Shown here piece by piece: positions 36,856-46,329 of a stretch of DNA of 64,000 nt. Origin of the DNA: Campylobacter concisus. Its GTDB lineage: Bacteria > Campylobacterota > Campylobacteria > Campylobacterales > Campylobacteraceae. Position 1 is the stretch's first letter, and each line of letters starts with the position of its first letter. A model generated the notes under the pieces. It did no database searches and was not told where the DNA came from. It worked only from the letters and a program-made list of their open reading frames with translations. The translations under genes were made by a program, and so were the position numbers. The DNA lies in assembly GCF_003048405.1 (NCBI RefSeq), contig NZ_PIQS01000001.1, positions 62,001 through 126,000 of the forward strand, written 5' to 3'.

Positions 36856-37300
36856 AACCGACTAAATTTTTATCAATCTCTACAATTCTTAAAAAAGCTT
36901 TTCTGGCACTTTTTTTAGCCTGCTCACTTAGTCCTTCTTCAAAATTTAAGACATTTTCGAGCAAGACACTAATGCCAAGAAAAAGCGTCTTTGGGCAAAT
37001 TTTTCGCAAATAGCTTAAAAGCACTGGCGTTGGGAGATTGTGAGTCGAGTAGATATAGTCTCTATCGTCACTTAGGTCGAAAAACTCTATCTTATCCTCA
37101 TCAAAACCGCTCATCGCATCGACTACTATCAAAATATCAGGCGCAAATTCTCTAATAGCTGAGAATTCATTCTCAGGCACATCTTGCCCAAAAAAGACCT
37201 TCCACTCTTTTAGCTCAGCTTCTACGATGCGGCCTACTTCATTACCCACATCATCATCGCCACGCATAGGATTACCGATGCAAAGGATGGCCTTTTTCAT
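36854..37300 (-). CDS. hycI: Hydrogenase maturation endopeptidase, HycI type
   Basis: Removes the C-terminal extension of the hydrogenase large subunit after nickel insertion. The 148-aa sequence has the family opening ILCIGNPMRGDDDVG with the metal-binding Asp, VVDAMSG and STHNLPTPVLLSYL with the metal His. The ATG at 37300 overlaps the hycH stop (TGATG). Its substrate is evidently HyfG, which keeps a 34-residue extension. Confidence 0.92.
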   Translation of the reverse strand: MKKAILCIGNPMRGDDDVGNEVGRIVEAELKEWKVFFGQDVPENEFSAIREFAPDILIVVDAMSGFDEDKIEFFDLSDDRDYIYSTHNLPTPVLLSYLRKICPKTLFLGISVLLENVLNFEEGLSEQAKKSARKAFLRIVEIDKNLVG

Positions 37301-37644
37301 CAAAAGTCCTTCCTAAGCACGATATATCCCTCTTTTAAATTTGCCAAAATTTCTTTAAGCTTACACTCACAAAGCTGCGGCAAGAGTTTAGCGATATGCT
37401 CGGCAAAAATTTCAACTTCAAAATATTTGCTTAAATTTCCGATCTTAAATTTAACGTATTCGCCTGAGTTTTTGATCATCTCGTCAAATTCCTCATCGCT
37501 TAGCTCTAAAATTTTCTCGCTAAAATCAATTGTGCCAACGCCATGTCCCACGCAAGTTGAGAAAATTTTTATCTCCTTTAGCTCGCGTGGTAACTTGTCG
37601 TTGTCGTCCATATGCCTTTTTGTAAGCTTATAAACTTGTATCAT
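37300..37644 (-). CDS. hycH: Formate hydrogenlyase assembly protein, HycH/HyfJ type
   Basis: A 114-aa soluble accessory factor thought to help maturation of the group 4 hydrogenase large subunit. The CVGHGVGTIDFSEKILEL block and position between the small subunit and protease genes fit HycH/HyfJ. It overlaps hyfI by four bases. The mechanism is not established for the family. Confidence 0.85.
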   Translation of the reverse strand: MIQVYKLTKRHMDDNDKLPRELKEIKIFSTCVGHGVGTIDFSEKILELSDEEFDEMIKNSGEYVKFKIGNLSKYFEVEIFAEHIAKLLPQLCECKLKEILANLKEGYIVLRKDF

Positions 37645-38465
37645 CTCTTACTCCAAACCTCGCTATCAACGTCTATCGCAAAGCTTTTATCAGCTTTTGC
37701 ATATTTTAGATAGACATCATTATGCAAAAGCCCCATGCACTCAGCATATCTAGGATCTTCCTCTTTTTTGATAGCTGTAAGCACAGCCTCTCTTGAAATG
37801 CTTGGGTCATGGACATCTTTTGAACATTTGATAGCATTCATATATTTTTCAAAAAGGATTCTACCAAAGATATAGCTCATTAGCCTTCTGCTTTCAGCTT
37901 GCAAGTCACGCTCGAACAAGATATCGCCTATGACCGACTTCTCAACTGAAGGTGGCAATGTGTTATCTTCCTCATAGCTTTTTTTATGAAGTTTTTGATC
38001 GATGATACCAAGAGCCATGCCAAGGCCGTAAATAATGCTTGCTGGGTGTGGAGGACAGCCTGGGATATAGACATCGACTGGGATTATCTTATCGATGCCG
38101 CCCCAAACGCTATAAGCGTCGTGGAAAATTCCGCCACTGCTTCCGCACGCACCAAGAGCAACTACGATCTTAGGATCTGGAGTCGCTTCATAAGCACGAA
38201 GAAGCGGATAATACATCTGTCTTGTTACAGGACCAGTACAAAGCAAAATATCAGCGTGTCTTGGGTTTGCTACAAGTTTAAAACCAAAACGCTCAGGATC
38301 CCACATCGGTGTAATAGCTGCAAAAATTTCTATCTCACAGCCGTTACAGCTTCCGCAGTCGATCCTATAAACGCTAAAGCTTCTTTTGATATTTTTTAGA
38401 TGCTCTAGCTTTGCAGTTAGATCATTTGCTGTTTTTATGTCCTCTGGGACTTGATATAGACTCAT
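37641..38465 (-). CDS. hyfI: Hydrogenase-4 small subunit (NuoB-like)
   Basis: Carries the proximal [4Fe-4S] cluster next to the NiFe site. Cysteine ligands are in RIDCGSCNGCEIE (about 35-47), GACGSSGG and PGCPPHP. The first 150 residues align with NuoB and HycG; the tail after about residue 170 is a longer soluble region. The length of 274 aa is similar to HyfI. It overlaps hyfH by four bases. Confidence 0.94.
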   Translation of the reverse strand: MSLYQVPEDIKTANDLTAKLEHLKNIKRSFSVYRIDCGSCNGCEIEIFAAITPMWDPERFGFKLVANPRHADILLCTGPVTRQMYYPLLRAYEATPDPKIVVALGACGSSGGIFHDAYSVWGGIDKIIPVDVYIPGCPPHPASIIYGLGMALGIIDQKLHKKSYEEDNTLPPSVEKSVIGDILFERDLQAESRRLMSYIFGRILFEKYMNAIKCSKDVHDPSISREAVLTAIKKEEDPRYAECMGLLHNDVYLKYAKADKSFAIDVDSEVWSKR

Positions 38466-39001
38466 TTTATAGCCTCCTCAATGCCTTTTGTTAGCCTCTC
38501 AGCAGATTGATTTTTCTTGCACTCTGGGCAGATGTAAAGGTAGTCTTTTGCCTCTTCGAGTCTGCCTGGGAGTAAATTTGCTGTGCCAAGCTTTTCAAGG
38601 GTGAAATTTATAAGCCTTTTTGGTGTAAATGGCTTGCCGCAGCATTTACAAGTTTGCATCTCAAGCTCGCCTCTTTGTATAAGAGCGCTCTTGTCAAATT
38701 TAACCGCAAGCTCAAAGCTATCACTAAGTCTTACAGCTCCAGTTGGGCAAACCTCATCGCAGCGTCCGCAAAATATGCAGCGTCCGCAGTCAAATTCCCA
38801 AACAAGCTTTGTTTGCTCCTCGTTCATCTTAAGCTCTATCGCGTTACTAGGACAAGCGATACCGCAAGCTGCACAACCTATGCAAAGATCGTATGTATAG
38901 TTTGGCTGACCACGGAAATTTTCAGGAACAATATATGGCTCAAATGGATAGGCGTATGTCGCTTTTCCATATTTTTCTGTGATGTCAAATAACTTCATCA
39001 T
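38462..39001 (-). CDS. hyfH: Hydrogenase-4 ferredoxin-like subunit (HycF/HyfH)
   Basis: A 179-aa electron-transfer subunit related to NuoI. Two [4Fe-4S] motifs are seen: CIGCAACGIACP and CIFCGRCDEVCP. A further pair, CKCCG and CPECKK, in the C-terminal half resembles a zinc site known in HycF proteins. The first or second Met of MMKLFD can be the start. It overlaps hyfG by four bases. Confidence 0.94.
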   Translation of the reverse strand: MMKLFDITEKYGKATYAYPFEPYIVPENFRGQPNYTYDLCIGCAACGIACPSNAIELKMNEEQTKLVWEFDCGRCIFCGRCDEVCPTGAVRLSDSFELAVKFDKSALIQRGELEMQTCKCCGKPFTPKRLINFTLEKLGTANLLPGRLEEAKDYLYICPECKKNQSAERLTKGIEEAIK

Positions 39002-40734
39002 CTTAAATCCTTCTTACTAACCCCGCCATCTTGACAGAATTTTTTAAGGTCTTTCTCTGTTAAAATTTTACTTTTTTTAGTCCTTACATCAACCAAAGTA
39101 ACACGCTCTGTACATGAGTAGCAAGGGTCAAGTGAGCAAACGATAAGCGCAGCGTCACTTATGTTATTCCCTCTAAATTGATACCTTAGACTTGGCCAGT
39201 TGTTGTATGTTGCTGCCCTGCATCTCCAGCGATATACTTTTTGAGCGCTACCTTGCATGATCCAGTGAACGTTCTCGCCACGTGGTGCTTCATCATGACC
39301 AAGTGCAAAATTTTCAGGTTTGATCATAGTCACAGGATCGATCATGATCGGAGTTTGAGGCATTAGCTCAAAGCATTGGCGGATGATGTGGATAGAGCTT
39401 TTTAGTTCTTTATATCTAACCATCTCACGAGCAAAAACGTCGCAACCATGCTCAACTGCTACTTCAAATTCTATCTGTTTAAAAAAGTCGTATGGGTGAT
39501 CGTAGCGGTTATCACGTTTAAAGCCAGAGCCTCTCATATTTGGACCAACTGGGCTAAAGTCACGTGCTATTTGGCGATCTAGGATTCCCACACCTTTCCA
39601 GCGTCCGATTTGGCGTTTATCCTCCATAACTGCGTCCCAAATTTCTGAAATTTGAACGTCAAGTTTATTTATGATCTCGATACCTTTTTTGATCTCTTGA
39701 TTTGTCATATCACGTCTTAAGCCGCCCATAACGACGTTACCGTATGTTTTACGTCCGCCAGTTACAAGCTGAGCTAGCTCCATAGAGTACTCACGAACCC
39801 TAAAGATGTGCATAAACGCATTATAGTTACCAGTGACCTCACAAGCTAGACCGATATTTAAAAGGTGGCTGTGAAGACGCTCGATCTCAAGACAGATGAC
39901 GCGTATAGCTTGAGCTCTTAGTGGAATTTCAAGCTTGATAGCTTTTTCTGCTGCTTCGATACAAGCGATAGCGTGAGCATAACCACAAATTCCACAAACA
40001 CGCTCTGCAAGATAGCCCATTTGATCATAGTTCATTCTGTTTTCAGCTAGCTTTTCCATACCGCGGTGTTGATAAAAGAGGCGGTAGTCAGCGTCTATAA
40101 TCTCGTCGCCGTCACAGAAAAGTCTAAAGTGACCTGGCTCATCTGAAGTAATATGTAGTGGTCCAAGTGGCACATCAACTACTGCATCACCTGTTGGAAA
40201 CAAAAACTCAGAATCAGGCTCATCTCTGTGATCAACCGGATCAGGGCGGTAGCGATAATCCATCGCATCTTTTCTAAGTGGATGAAGTCCGTCTGGCCAG
40301 TCATCACTTAAAACTAGACGCCTTTTATCAGGCAAACCTTCGGCTACCAAACCAAACATATCATAAGCTTCTCTTTCGTACCAAACACAAGCTGGCACTA
40401 GCGGGGTAACTGATGGGAATGTCGGATCGCTTCCTGGGATAAGCGTTTTAACAGTAATAAAGCACTTATCCTCAGCCGCAAAGTCGTCCGCTTCTGTCAT
40501 CTTGCTACCTTCCATTGAAAGAGCATAATAAAGAGCAAAGCTGCCATTTATCTGGCGCTCGTCATTTGGTATCATCGTGCTTATGAAGCCGCCAATATCA
40601 TAATAAAGCGTTTTAACAGCTAGTGGAAGATCGTTTCTATCAACCAAAACTGTGATCTGATCGTCTGCTTGACGAGTTACTTCTAAAATTTTTACCTTGG
40701 TTTTTAGGATTTCAACAAATTTATCGCCTCTCAT
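38998..40734 (-). CDS. hyfG: Hydrogenase-4 catalytic large subunit
   Basis: Group 4 NiFe hydrogenase catalytic subunit, 578 aa. An N-terminal NuoC-like domain (to about 170) is fused to the NuoD/HycE-like catalytic domain. NiFe ligands are in RVCGICGYAH (Cys247, Cys250) and DPCYSC (Cys538, Cys541). After TER544 there is a 34-residue extension (VTLVDVRTKKSK onward), the substrate of the HycI-type protease encoded downstream. It probably oxidises or forms H2 on the cytoplasmic side. The Hyp maturation genes are not in the window. Confidence 0.96.
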   Translation of the reverse strand: MRGDKFVEILKTKVKILEVTRQADDQITVLVDRNDLPLAVKTLYYDIGGFISTMIPNDERQINGSFALYYALSMEGSKMTEADDFAAEDKCFITVKTLIPGSDPTFPSVTPLVPACVWYEREAYDMFGLVAEGLPDKRRLVLSDDWPDGLHPLRKDAMDYRYRPDPVDHRDEPDSEFLFPTGDAVVDVPLGPLHITSDEPGHFRLFCDGDEIIDADYRLFYQHRGMEKLAENRMNYDQMGYLAERVCGICGYAHAIACIEAAEKAIKLEIPLRAQAIRVICLEIERLHSHLLNIGLACEVTGNYNAFMHIFRVREYSMELAQLVTGGRKTYGNVVMGGLRRDMTNQEIKKGIEIINKLDVQISEIWDAVMEDKRQIGRWKGVGILDRQIARDFSPVGPNMRGSGFKRDNRYDHPYDFFKQIEFEVAVEHGCDVFAREMVRYKELKSSIHIIRQCFELMPQTPIMIDPVTMIKPENFALGHDEAPRGENVHWIMQGSAQKVYRWRCRAATYNNWPSLRYQFRGNNISDAALIVCSLDPCYSCTERVTLVDVRTKKSKILTEKDLKKFCQDGGVSKKDLR

Positions 40735-42212
40735 TTTAAAGCTCCCATCATTATATTAACACCGTTATCTACTAGCGTATAAAAGCTATCTACGTGCCAT
40801 ACGCCAAAGATTATGATAAGGGCACAAAGTGCTATAAGAGGTAAATTCTCTAACAAACTCATCTCTTTATTATGAACAACCACACCTTTTGGCTCACCAA
40901 AGCTTGCCATGTTAAAGTGTGCAAAGTCAGCTATGAAAATAACTGCAAGTGCAATAGCAAATAGCGCAACTGCGATGTATTGACCGCTTGTGATAGCTCC
41001 TACAAAGACGTTATATTCACTAACAAATATAGCAAATGCTGGAACACCAACTAGTGAGCAAACAGCCGCGCCAAACATTATAGTGGTGATCGGCGCGATC
41101 TTAACCATGCCGCCCATCTTACTCATATCTTTGTGGCCATAAATTCTTGCTATGTTGCCTGTTGAGCAAAATGCCAAAGCTTTAGTAAAGCTGTGAGCTA
41201 AGCAGTGAAATATCGCTGCAAATAGACCAAATTTACCGCCAACACCAAGTGCAAATGCGATAACACCCATGTGAACGATTGAGTGGTATGCAAACATTCT
41301 TTTTACGTTGTGTTGTCTGATTAGGAAAAATCCTGCTACAAAAAGAGTGATAGTTCCTGAAACGATCATTATGCCCTCAACAAAGCTAAATCCAACTGCT
41401 TGAGCTGTGATAGCGTAGTATCTTAAAAGTGCTAGCATCGCACATTTTAAAAGTACACCTGAAAGCAAAGCTGAAATAGGTGCTGGACCTTCAGCGTGAA
41501 CGTCTGGTAGCCAAGTGTGAGTTGGAGCAAGACCAGCTTTTGTACCAAAACCAATTAGAGCAAATACAAAGATAAGTTTTGCTGCATCTGGGTTTAAATT
41601 TTTAGCATTTGCCATTATGCTTGAAAATAGCATAGAAGCTTCGCCATCTCCTAGAGTGCTAAATGTGGCTGAATATAAAAGAACAGTCGCATAAAGTGCA
41701 AATGCTAGACCGATTGAGCAAAGAACAATGTATTTGTAACCACTCTCTGTTGATTTTTGATCTTTGTGGATAGCGACCAAAAATACTGAAGCAAGAGTTG
41801 TTGCCTCGATAGCTGCCCACATAAACGCAACGTTGTTGCAAATAACGCTTAAAGTCATTGTAAAGATAAATACATGGCTTAATGCATAATATTTTTTAAG
41901 ATCGCTTAAGTGGATGTGTCCATCTTCAAGCTCCCATCTCATGTAGTGGATAGAGTAGAAATTTACTATAAATCCAGTTACAGCGATAAGCACCAAGAAA
42001 ACACAGCCTAAGCTATCTAAAAACAAAAATTTATCAAAACTATAAAAAGTTCCGCTACTTAAGACTTTAAGAACATTGTTAAGTAAAGCCACCGATGTCG
42101 CAGCAGAAAACAAAACGTGAAGTCCGCTTAATACCGCATAATTTTTAGGACTCAAAAACAAGACCAAAGCACCAAGGAGCGGTAAGATAAGTATTAAAGC
42201 TAAACTATCCAT
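40731..42212 (-). CDS. hyfF: Hydrogenase-4 antiporter-like membrane subunit HyfF
   Basis: A 493-aa NuoL/M/N-family subunit with about 13-14 helices that may pump protons or sodium. Typical signs are the ATTLASVFLVAIHKDQKSTE region with a conserved Glu in WAAIEATTL, GFGTKAGLAPTHTWLPDVHAEGP and the broken-helix Lys residues. It overlaps hyfG by four bases. The operon has this and HyfB as antiporter-like subunits, but no HyfD. Confidence 0.9.
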   Translation of the reverse strand: MDSLALILILPLLGALVLFLSPKNYAVLSGLHVLFSAATSVALLNNVLKVLSSGTFYSFDKFLFLDSLGCVFLVLIAVTGFIVNFYSIHYMRWELEDGHIHLSDLKKYYALSHVFIFTMTLSVICNNVAFMWAAIEATTLASVFLVAIHKDQKSTESGYKYIVLCSIGLAFALYATVLLYSATFSTLGDGEASMLFSSIMANAKNLNPDAAKLIFVFALIGFGTKAGLAPTHTWLPDVHAEGPAPISALLSGVLLKCAMLALLRYYAITAQAVGFSFVEGIMIVSGTITLFVAGFFLIRQHNVKRMFAYHSIVHMGVIAFALGVGGKFGLFAAIFHCLAHSFTKALAFCSTGNIARIYGHKDMSKMGGMVKIAPITTIMFGAAVCSLVGVPAFAIFVSEYNVFVGAITSGQYIAVALFAIALAVIFIADFAHFNMASFGEPKGVVVHNKEMSLLENLPLIALCALIIIFGVWHVDSFYTLVDNGVNIMMGALK

Positions 42213-42214
42213 CT

Positions 42215-42859
42215 CTAACCCCTTAAATTTGAAGCTTTAGAAGTATCTAAGCTATCATAAGCTTTATAAAATCTAATCGCTAGAATGCTCATGATGATAA
42301 CGGCAAATATCGCATCTGTTAAAATTCCAAGCTCAACTAACTCATGTGAGTTATAAGCCATTAGAGCAAGGCTTAGGTGGATACCGTTTTCAAATAAGCA
42401 GTAAGCTAGAATTTGTTTTATAAATGAGTTTCTTAGCATGAAGCCAAAAATTCCCATCATAAAGACCGTTCCAGCTGCGATTAGCATGATCTCTTCTTTG
42501 ATAAGAGAAAATTTTAAAAATATAGGGTGGATACTCATTGAAAGAGCTAGAGAAAATCCCATAGCAATAACAGGACTTACAAAAAATCCACCAACTGGCT
42601 CATCTTCGCTAACTACGCCAAGTTTTTTGATAAGCCAGAATAAAATTCCTGGCACAAGTAAAACTTTGGTAAAAAAGGCAACGATCGCCCAAGTTTTGAG
42701 CTGCTCGGCGTTAAATTTCTCAGATAGCAAGAAAAATATGCTAACTAAAAGTAGTGTCTCAATCGCATAAGCGATGATTGAGAGTTTCAAGCTTCTAAGA
42801 CCAAAAACCGCAAGCGAAGTTACGATCATGCAAATGGCTAAAATATCAAGTGTTTGCAT
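42215..42859 (-). CDS. hyfE: Hydrogenase-4 membrane subunit HyfE
   Basis: A 214-aa NuoK-related membrane subunit with about six to seven helices, characteristic of Hyf-type but not of Hyc (hydrogenase-3) complexes. Seen are SLKLSIIAYAIETLLLVSIF, ILAYCLFENGIHLSLALM with the conserved Glu, and GILTDAIFAVIIMSIL. It lies between hyfC and hyfF with gaps of one to two bases. Confidence 0.9.
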   Translation of the reverse strand: MQTLDILAICMIVTSLAVFGLRSLKLSIIAYAIETLLLVSIFFLLSEKFNAEQLKTWAIVAFFTKVLLVPGILFWLIKKLGVVSEDEPVGGFFVSPVIAMGFSLALSMSIHPIFLKFSLIKEEIMLIAAGTVFMMGIFGFMLRNSFIKQILAYCLFENGIHLSLALMAYNSHELVELGILTDAIFAVIIMSILAIRFYKAYDSLDTSKASNLRG

Positions 42860-42860
42860 C

Positions 42861-43781
42861 TCACACTCCTACTACATAAAGTGTTAGTGCAACAAACGAG
42901 ATAGCAAGTGCACCAAGCGCATTTTTGCGTAAAGATGAAGTCATTTTAAAGCGTGGTCCAAAGTTGTCTATAAAGACAGCTGCTACGTAAAATACTCCAG
43001 TTTTTATCACAAAAATGATAATAGCTAAGAAAGGATTGCTAAAATTCCATGGCTCAAATATAGTTAGGAAAAGTCCGATCATAGCAAACTGTTTTAATAT
43101 AAGTGATGCTTGAACTAAACCAAGGTCGCTACCTGCGTACTCGCCAAGCAAGCCTTCTTGAAGCTCTTGCTCAGCTTCAGCTACGTCAAATGGTTTTCTG
43201 CCAGTCTCAACATACATACACCATAAAAATGCGATAGAAGCTACGGCAAAACTTGGGATTTGATATCCGATAACGCCAGTTTTTACCATCTCTTGGATCT
43301 CAATTAAATTTGATGTTTTAGCTGCAAGCATTACTACGATTAAGCACATGATCATAACTGGCTCAACATATACGCCTAGCATTTGCTCTCTGCCGCCACC
43401 TGTTGCTGCAAATGGGTTGCCGCTATCCATTGAAGCTGCACCAAATACAAATCTAAGCAATGCGCCAAGATAAAGGATCACAAATATATCTGAATACGCT
43501 CCAAAAACAGTATCTTTGCTGTATGTTATAGGTATAGCAGCTAGTACTGCAGCTGAAGTTGCAAAAAGGAAAAATGGAGCCCATCTAAATACCCAGTGAG
43601 AGCACTCAGGCACAGTTCTTCCTCTTCTAAAGAGTTTTATAATGTCGCGATATGTTTGAAAGAAATCGCTACCTTGTTTTGATTGAAGTCTAGCCCTTAG
43701 TTTTCTTGCCATACCATCAAACAAAGGAGCTACCAAAACGATAACGACTACTTGAAATATCATTAAAAGTATAGTTTGCAT
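42861..43781 (-). CDS. hyfC: Hydrogenase-4 membrane subunit HyfC (NuoH/HycD-like)
   Basis: A 306-aa subunit with eight helices that anchors the soluble arm. NuoH/HycD signatures are APLFDGMARKLRARLQSKQGS near the N-terminus (split across 21 residues), FAAIA-like internal helices and ETGRKPFDVAEAEQELQEG, the conserved acidic loop. It is nine bases after hyfB. Confidence 0.94.
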   Translation of the reverse strand: MQTILLMIFQVVVIVLVAPLFDGMARKLRARLQSKQGSDFFQTYRDIIKLFRRGRTVPECSHWVFRWAPFFLFATSAAVLAAIPITYSKDTVFGAYSDIFVILYLGALLRFVFGAASMDSGNPFAATGGGREQMLGVYVEPVMIMCLIVVMLAAKTSNLIEIQEMVKTGVIGYQIPSFAVASIAFLWCMYVETGRKPFDVAEAEQELQEGLLGEYAGSDLGLVQASLILKQFAMIGLFLTIFEPWNFSNPFLAIIIFVIKTGVFYVAAVFIDNFGPRFKMTSSLRKNALGALAISFVALTLYVVGV

Positions 43782-43790
43782 TTTCGTCTC

Positions 43791-45758
43791 CTAAACTAAA
43801 AAGTAGCCCACAGCAAGTATGGCACAAAGATAAATTAGGATATAAAGCGTATAGACGTTTGTGTATCCGCTTTGAACGATGCCTAGTTTATCGGCAAATT
43901 TCATACACCATTTAATGACTGGCTCATAAAACATTCCCCACCAGATATCTTTTGGATGGTTGTGATATTCAACCGCATCAAAATAATTTCTAGTAACGAT
44001 CTTTTTATCGGCTCTAAATAGCCATTGCATGATCTTTCTAAGGTCACCTGTAAATGGGCCACCTGTCATTTGCATACGTGAGCTATATTTAAAGCCGCAT
44101 GCCCAAGGATCAGTCTCGCGTGGTTTATCTCTATTTGCTTTCATAACAGCAAGGATGATAAATGGCAAAATCATAGTCGCACATAAAACTAAAGCGATAA
44201 GCGGAGTTGAGATCATACTGCCTATTGGTGAAGTTACATTTATAGCACCAAGGCTAGCTTTATAGTCGCTTATAGCGATAGAATTTACAGCTTGCATGAT
44301 GTAATCAACTATGAAGTTTGCGCCAAGACCAAAGCCAACGCAGCCTATCATTAGGATGATCATACCAAGAACCATGCCTATTGGACTCTCTTTAGCATTT
44401 TCCCAAATTTTTTGATCTCTTGGAGTACCTGCAAAGATAACAGCGTAAAGTTTTAAGTGCATACCAACCAAAACGCCTGTTAGCGCAAGAGCTACGACGC
44501 CAAGTGTAAATGCATATCTAACTAATGTTCCTTCCCCCATTGCACCTTGAAGCATACCTTGATATGTAAACCACTCTGAAACAAAGCCGTTTACTGGAGG
44601 CAAGGCTGCGATACCCATAATACCTATAAACATACCAAGGCTTGTCCATGGCATTTTTTTAGCAAGACCACCAAGGATGTCCATATTTTGTGTATGAGTA
44701 GCGTGGATAACCGAACCAGCACAAAGGAAAAGTAGACCTTTAAATATAGCGTGGTTAACTACGTGGTAGCAACCTGCTAGAAAACCTACTGCTGCAAGTG
44801 TTAAATTTCCAGCTGCGACACCATAAATTCCTGTGCCAAGACCTAGTAAGATGATGCCTATGTTCTCAACTGAGTGATAAGCAAGTAAAGCCTTGAAGTC
44901 GTGTTGGCAAAGAGCGTATAAAACACCAAATAGTGAGCTAGCTGCACCAAGAGCGAGTATCGTAAGGCCAAAATATGTGCTAAGTGGTAAGTAAAGTGTA
45001 AATTTAACTAGTGTAAATAGAGCAACTTTGATCATAACGCCTGACATAAGGGCTGAAACGTTTGATGGTGCTGCTGGGTGAGCTTGTGGAAGCCAAACGT
45101 GAAATGGCCACATACCAGCTTTACTACCAAATCCAACCAAAAATAGTGCAAATACAGCAACAGAAGCGCCAAATGGCATCTTAACACCCATAAATGCGCT
45201 AAAGTCAAAGCTTCCTGCGTAGTAAGCTGTGATAAGCAAGCCACAGGTGATACAAAATGCACCGATTTGTGCGATACCAAGATATACCATAACCGCTTTA
45301 AGTGTATTTTTACCGTCATTGATGATGATAAGAAATGATGAGATAAGAGTCATAAGCTCCCATAAAACTACAAAGCAAAAAACATTATCAGCGCTAATTA
45401 CTAGAAGCATTGAAAGGATGAATGTATTAAACAAACATGCAAATACGCCAACATTTGCTTTTTTGATGTACTCTTCAGCGTAGCTCATACCATAAACGCT
45501 ACTTGCAAATCCGATGAAAACAACGACAAAGCTAAAGAAATTTCCAAGTGGATTTAGCGCAAATTTTGGCGAATACAAAAAGCCATCCATAAGAGCAAAG
45601 CTATCGCTTACTCCCATATTTGCAACAAAGTGACACATCGCATAAAAACAGCTTAAAGCGCTTAATCCAAAACCAACCTTTACAGCGGCCTTTGGAGCAC
45701 AATAAAGCAAGATGCTAACGACGGCACTTACAAGAAATAGCATATAAACCGTAGTCAT
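43791..45758 (-). CDS. hyfB: Hydrogenase-4 antiporter-like subunit HyfB
   Basis: A 655-aa NuoL/HycC-like subunit with about 15-16 helices. The WELMTLISSFLIIINDGKNT segment carries the conserved Glu, and GFGSKAGMWPFHVWLPQAHP and LLAYHSVENIGIILLGLGTG carry the ion-path Lys and His residues. The C-terminal part includes a soluble loop WACGFKYSSRMQMTGGPFTG and a final membrane helix. It overlaps nothing but starts one base after hyfA ends. Confidence 0.94.
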   Translation of the reverse strand: MTTVYMLFLVSAVVSILLYCAPKAAVKVGFGLSALSCFYAMCHFVANMGVSDSFALMDGFLYSPKFALNPLGNFFSFVVVFIGFASSVYGMSYAEEYIKKANVGVFACLFNTFILSMLLVISADNVFCFVVLWELMTLISSFLIIINDGKNTLKAVMVYLGIAQIGAFCITCGLLITAYYAGSFDFSAFMGVKMPFGASVAVFALFLVGFGSKAGMWPFHVWLPQAHPAAPSNVSALMSGVMIKVALFTLVKFTLYLPLSTYFGLTILALGAASSLFGVLYALCQHDFKALLAYHSVENIGIILLGLGTGIYGVAAGNLTLAAVGFLAGCYHVVNHAIFKGLLFLCAGSVIHATHTQNMDILGGLAKKMPWTSLGMFIGIMGIAALPPVNGFVSEWFTYQGMLQGAMGEGTLVRYAFTLGVVALALTGVLVGMHLKLYAVIFAGTPRDQKIWENAKESPIGMVLGMIILMIGCVGFGLGANFIVDYIMQAVNSIAISDYKASLGAINVTSPIGSMISTPLIALVLCATMILPFIILAVMKANRDKPRETDPWACGFKYSSRMQMTGGPFTGDLRKIMQWLFRADKKIVTRNYFDAVEYHNHPKDIWWGMFYEPVIKWCMKFADKLGIVQSGYTNVYTLYILIYLCAILAVGYFLV

Positions 45759-45759
45759 C

Positions 45760-46329
45760 TTATGCTCCTTGTCCGTTTAAAATTTTAGTAGCAAATTTAT
45801 TCGCTGCTTCATAATCTATCCTCTTGCCAAGTTTATGTTTGCCCTCTTCTGGATCAATCATAACAAGAGCACTAGTTGGACAGACATCAACGCAAGCTGG
45901 TCCATTTTCACGACCAAAGCACATATCGCATTTAACAGCGATATTTTTTGCACCCGATTGTGACTCTATCTCAAGGTTGTACTTTGGCTCGACAGCATAA
46001 TTTACTGAAGGCATAAGCTCTGCACTTGAGCTTATCGCACCATACGGGCAAGCGATCGTGCACATCTTACAGCCTATACAAATTTCCTCGTGAAGCTCGA
46101 TGCAATTATCATTAAATCGCAATGCCCCAGTTGGACACACATTCGCACAAGGACCATCGTCGCATTGTCTGCACTGAGTTGGCATAACGCCAGTAGCTTC
46201 TCTTAGCACACTTAGCCTTGCACGTGACAGCTTGCCGCGTTCATAAGCGCTCTTAAAACATGCAGCCATGCAGGTCGCACATCCTATACAGCGTTTATAA
46301 TCGGCAATCACAAATTTATGTTTTTTCAT
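45760..46329 (-). CDS. hyfA: Hydrogenase-4 iron-sulphur subunit HyfA
   Basis: A 189-aa electron-transfer protein with four [4Fe-4S] motif sets: CIGCATCMAACF, CRQCDDGPCANVCP, CIGCKMCTIACP and CDMCFGRENGPACVDVCP. It resembles HycB/HyfA, which link a formate dehydrogenase to the hydrogenase; no such dehydrogenase gene is in the window. It is the first long gene of the operon, and its ATG overlaps the stop of a short upstream ORF (ATGA). Confidence 0.94.
   Translation of the reverse strand: MKKHKFVIADYKRCIGCATCMAACFKSAYERGKLSRARLSVLREATGVMPTQCRQCDDGPCANVCPTGALRFNDNCIELHEEICIGCKMCTIACPYGAISSSAELMPSVNYAVEPKYNLEIESQSGAKNIAVKCDMCFGRENGPACVDVCPTSALVMIDPEEGKHKLGKRIDYEAANKFATKILNGQGA

Noticed and set aside
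45032..45483. Open frames on both strands inside hyfB
   Set aside because: Shadows of a membrane protein gene; codon pattern and signatures support only HyfB.
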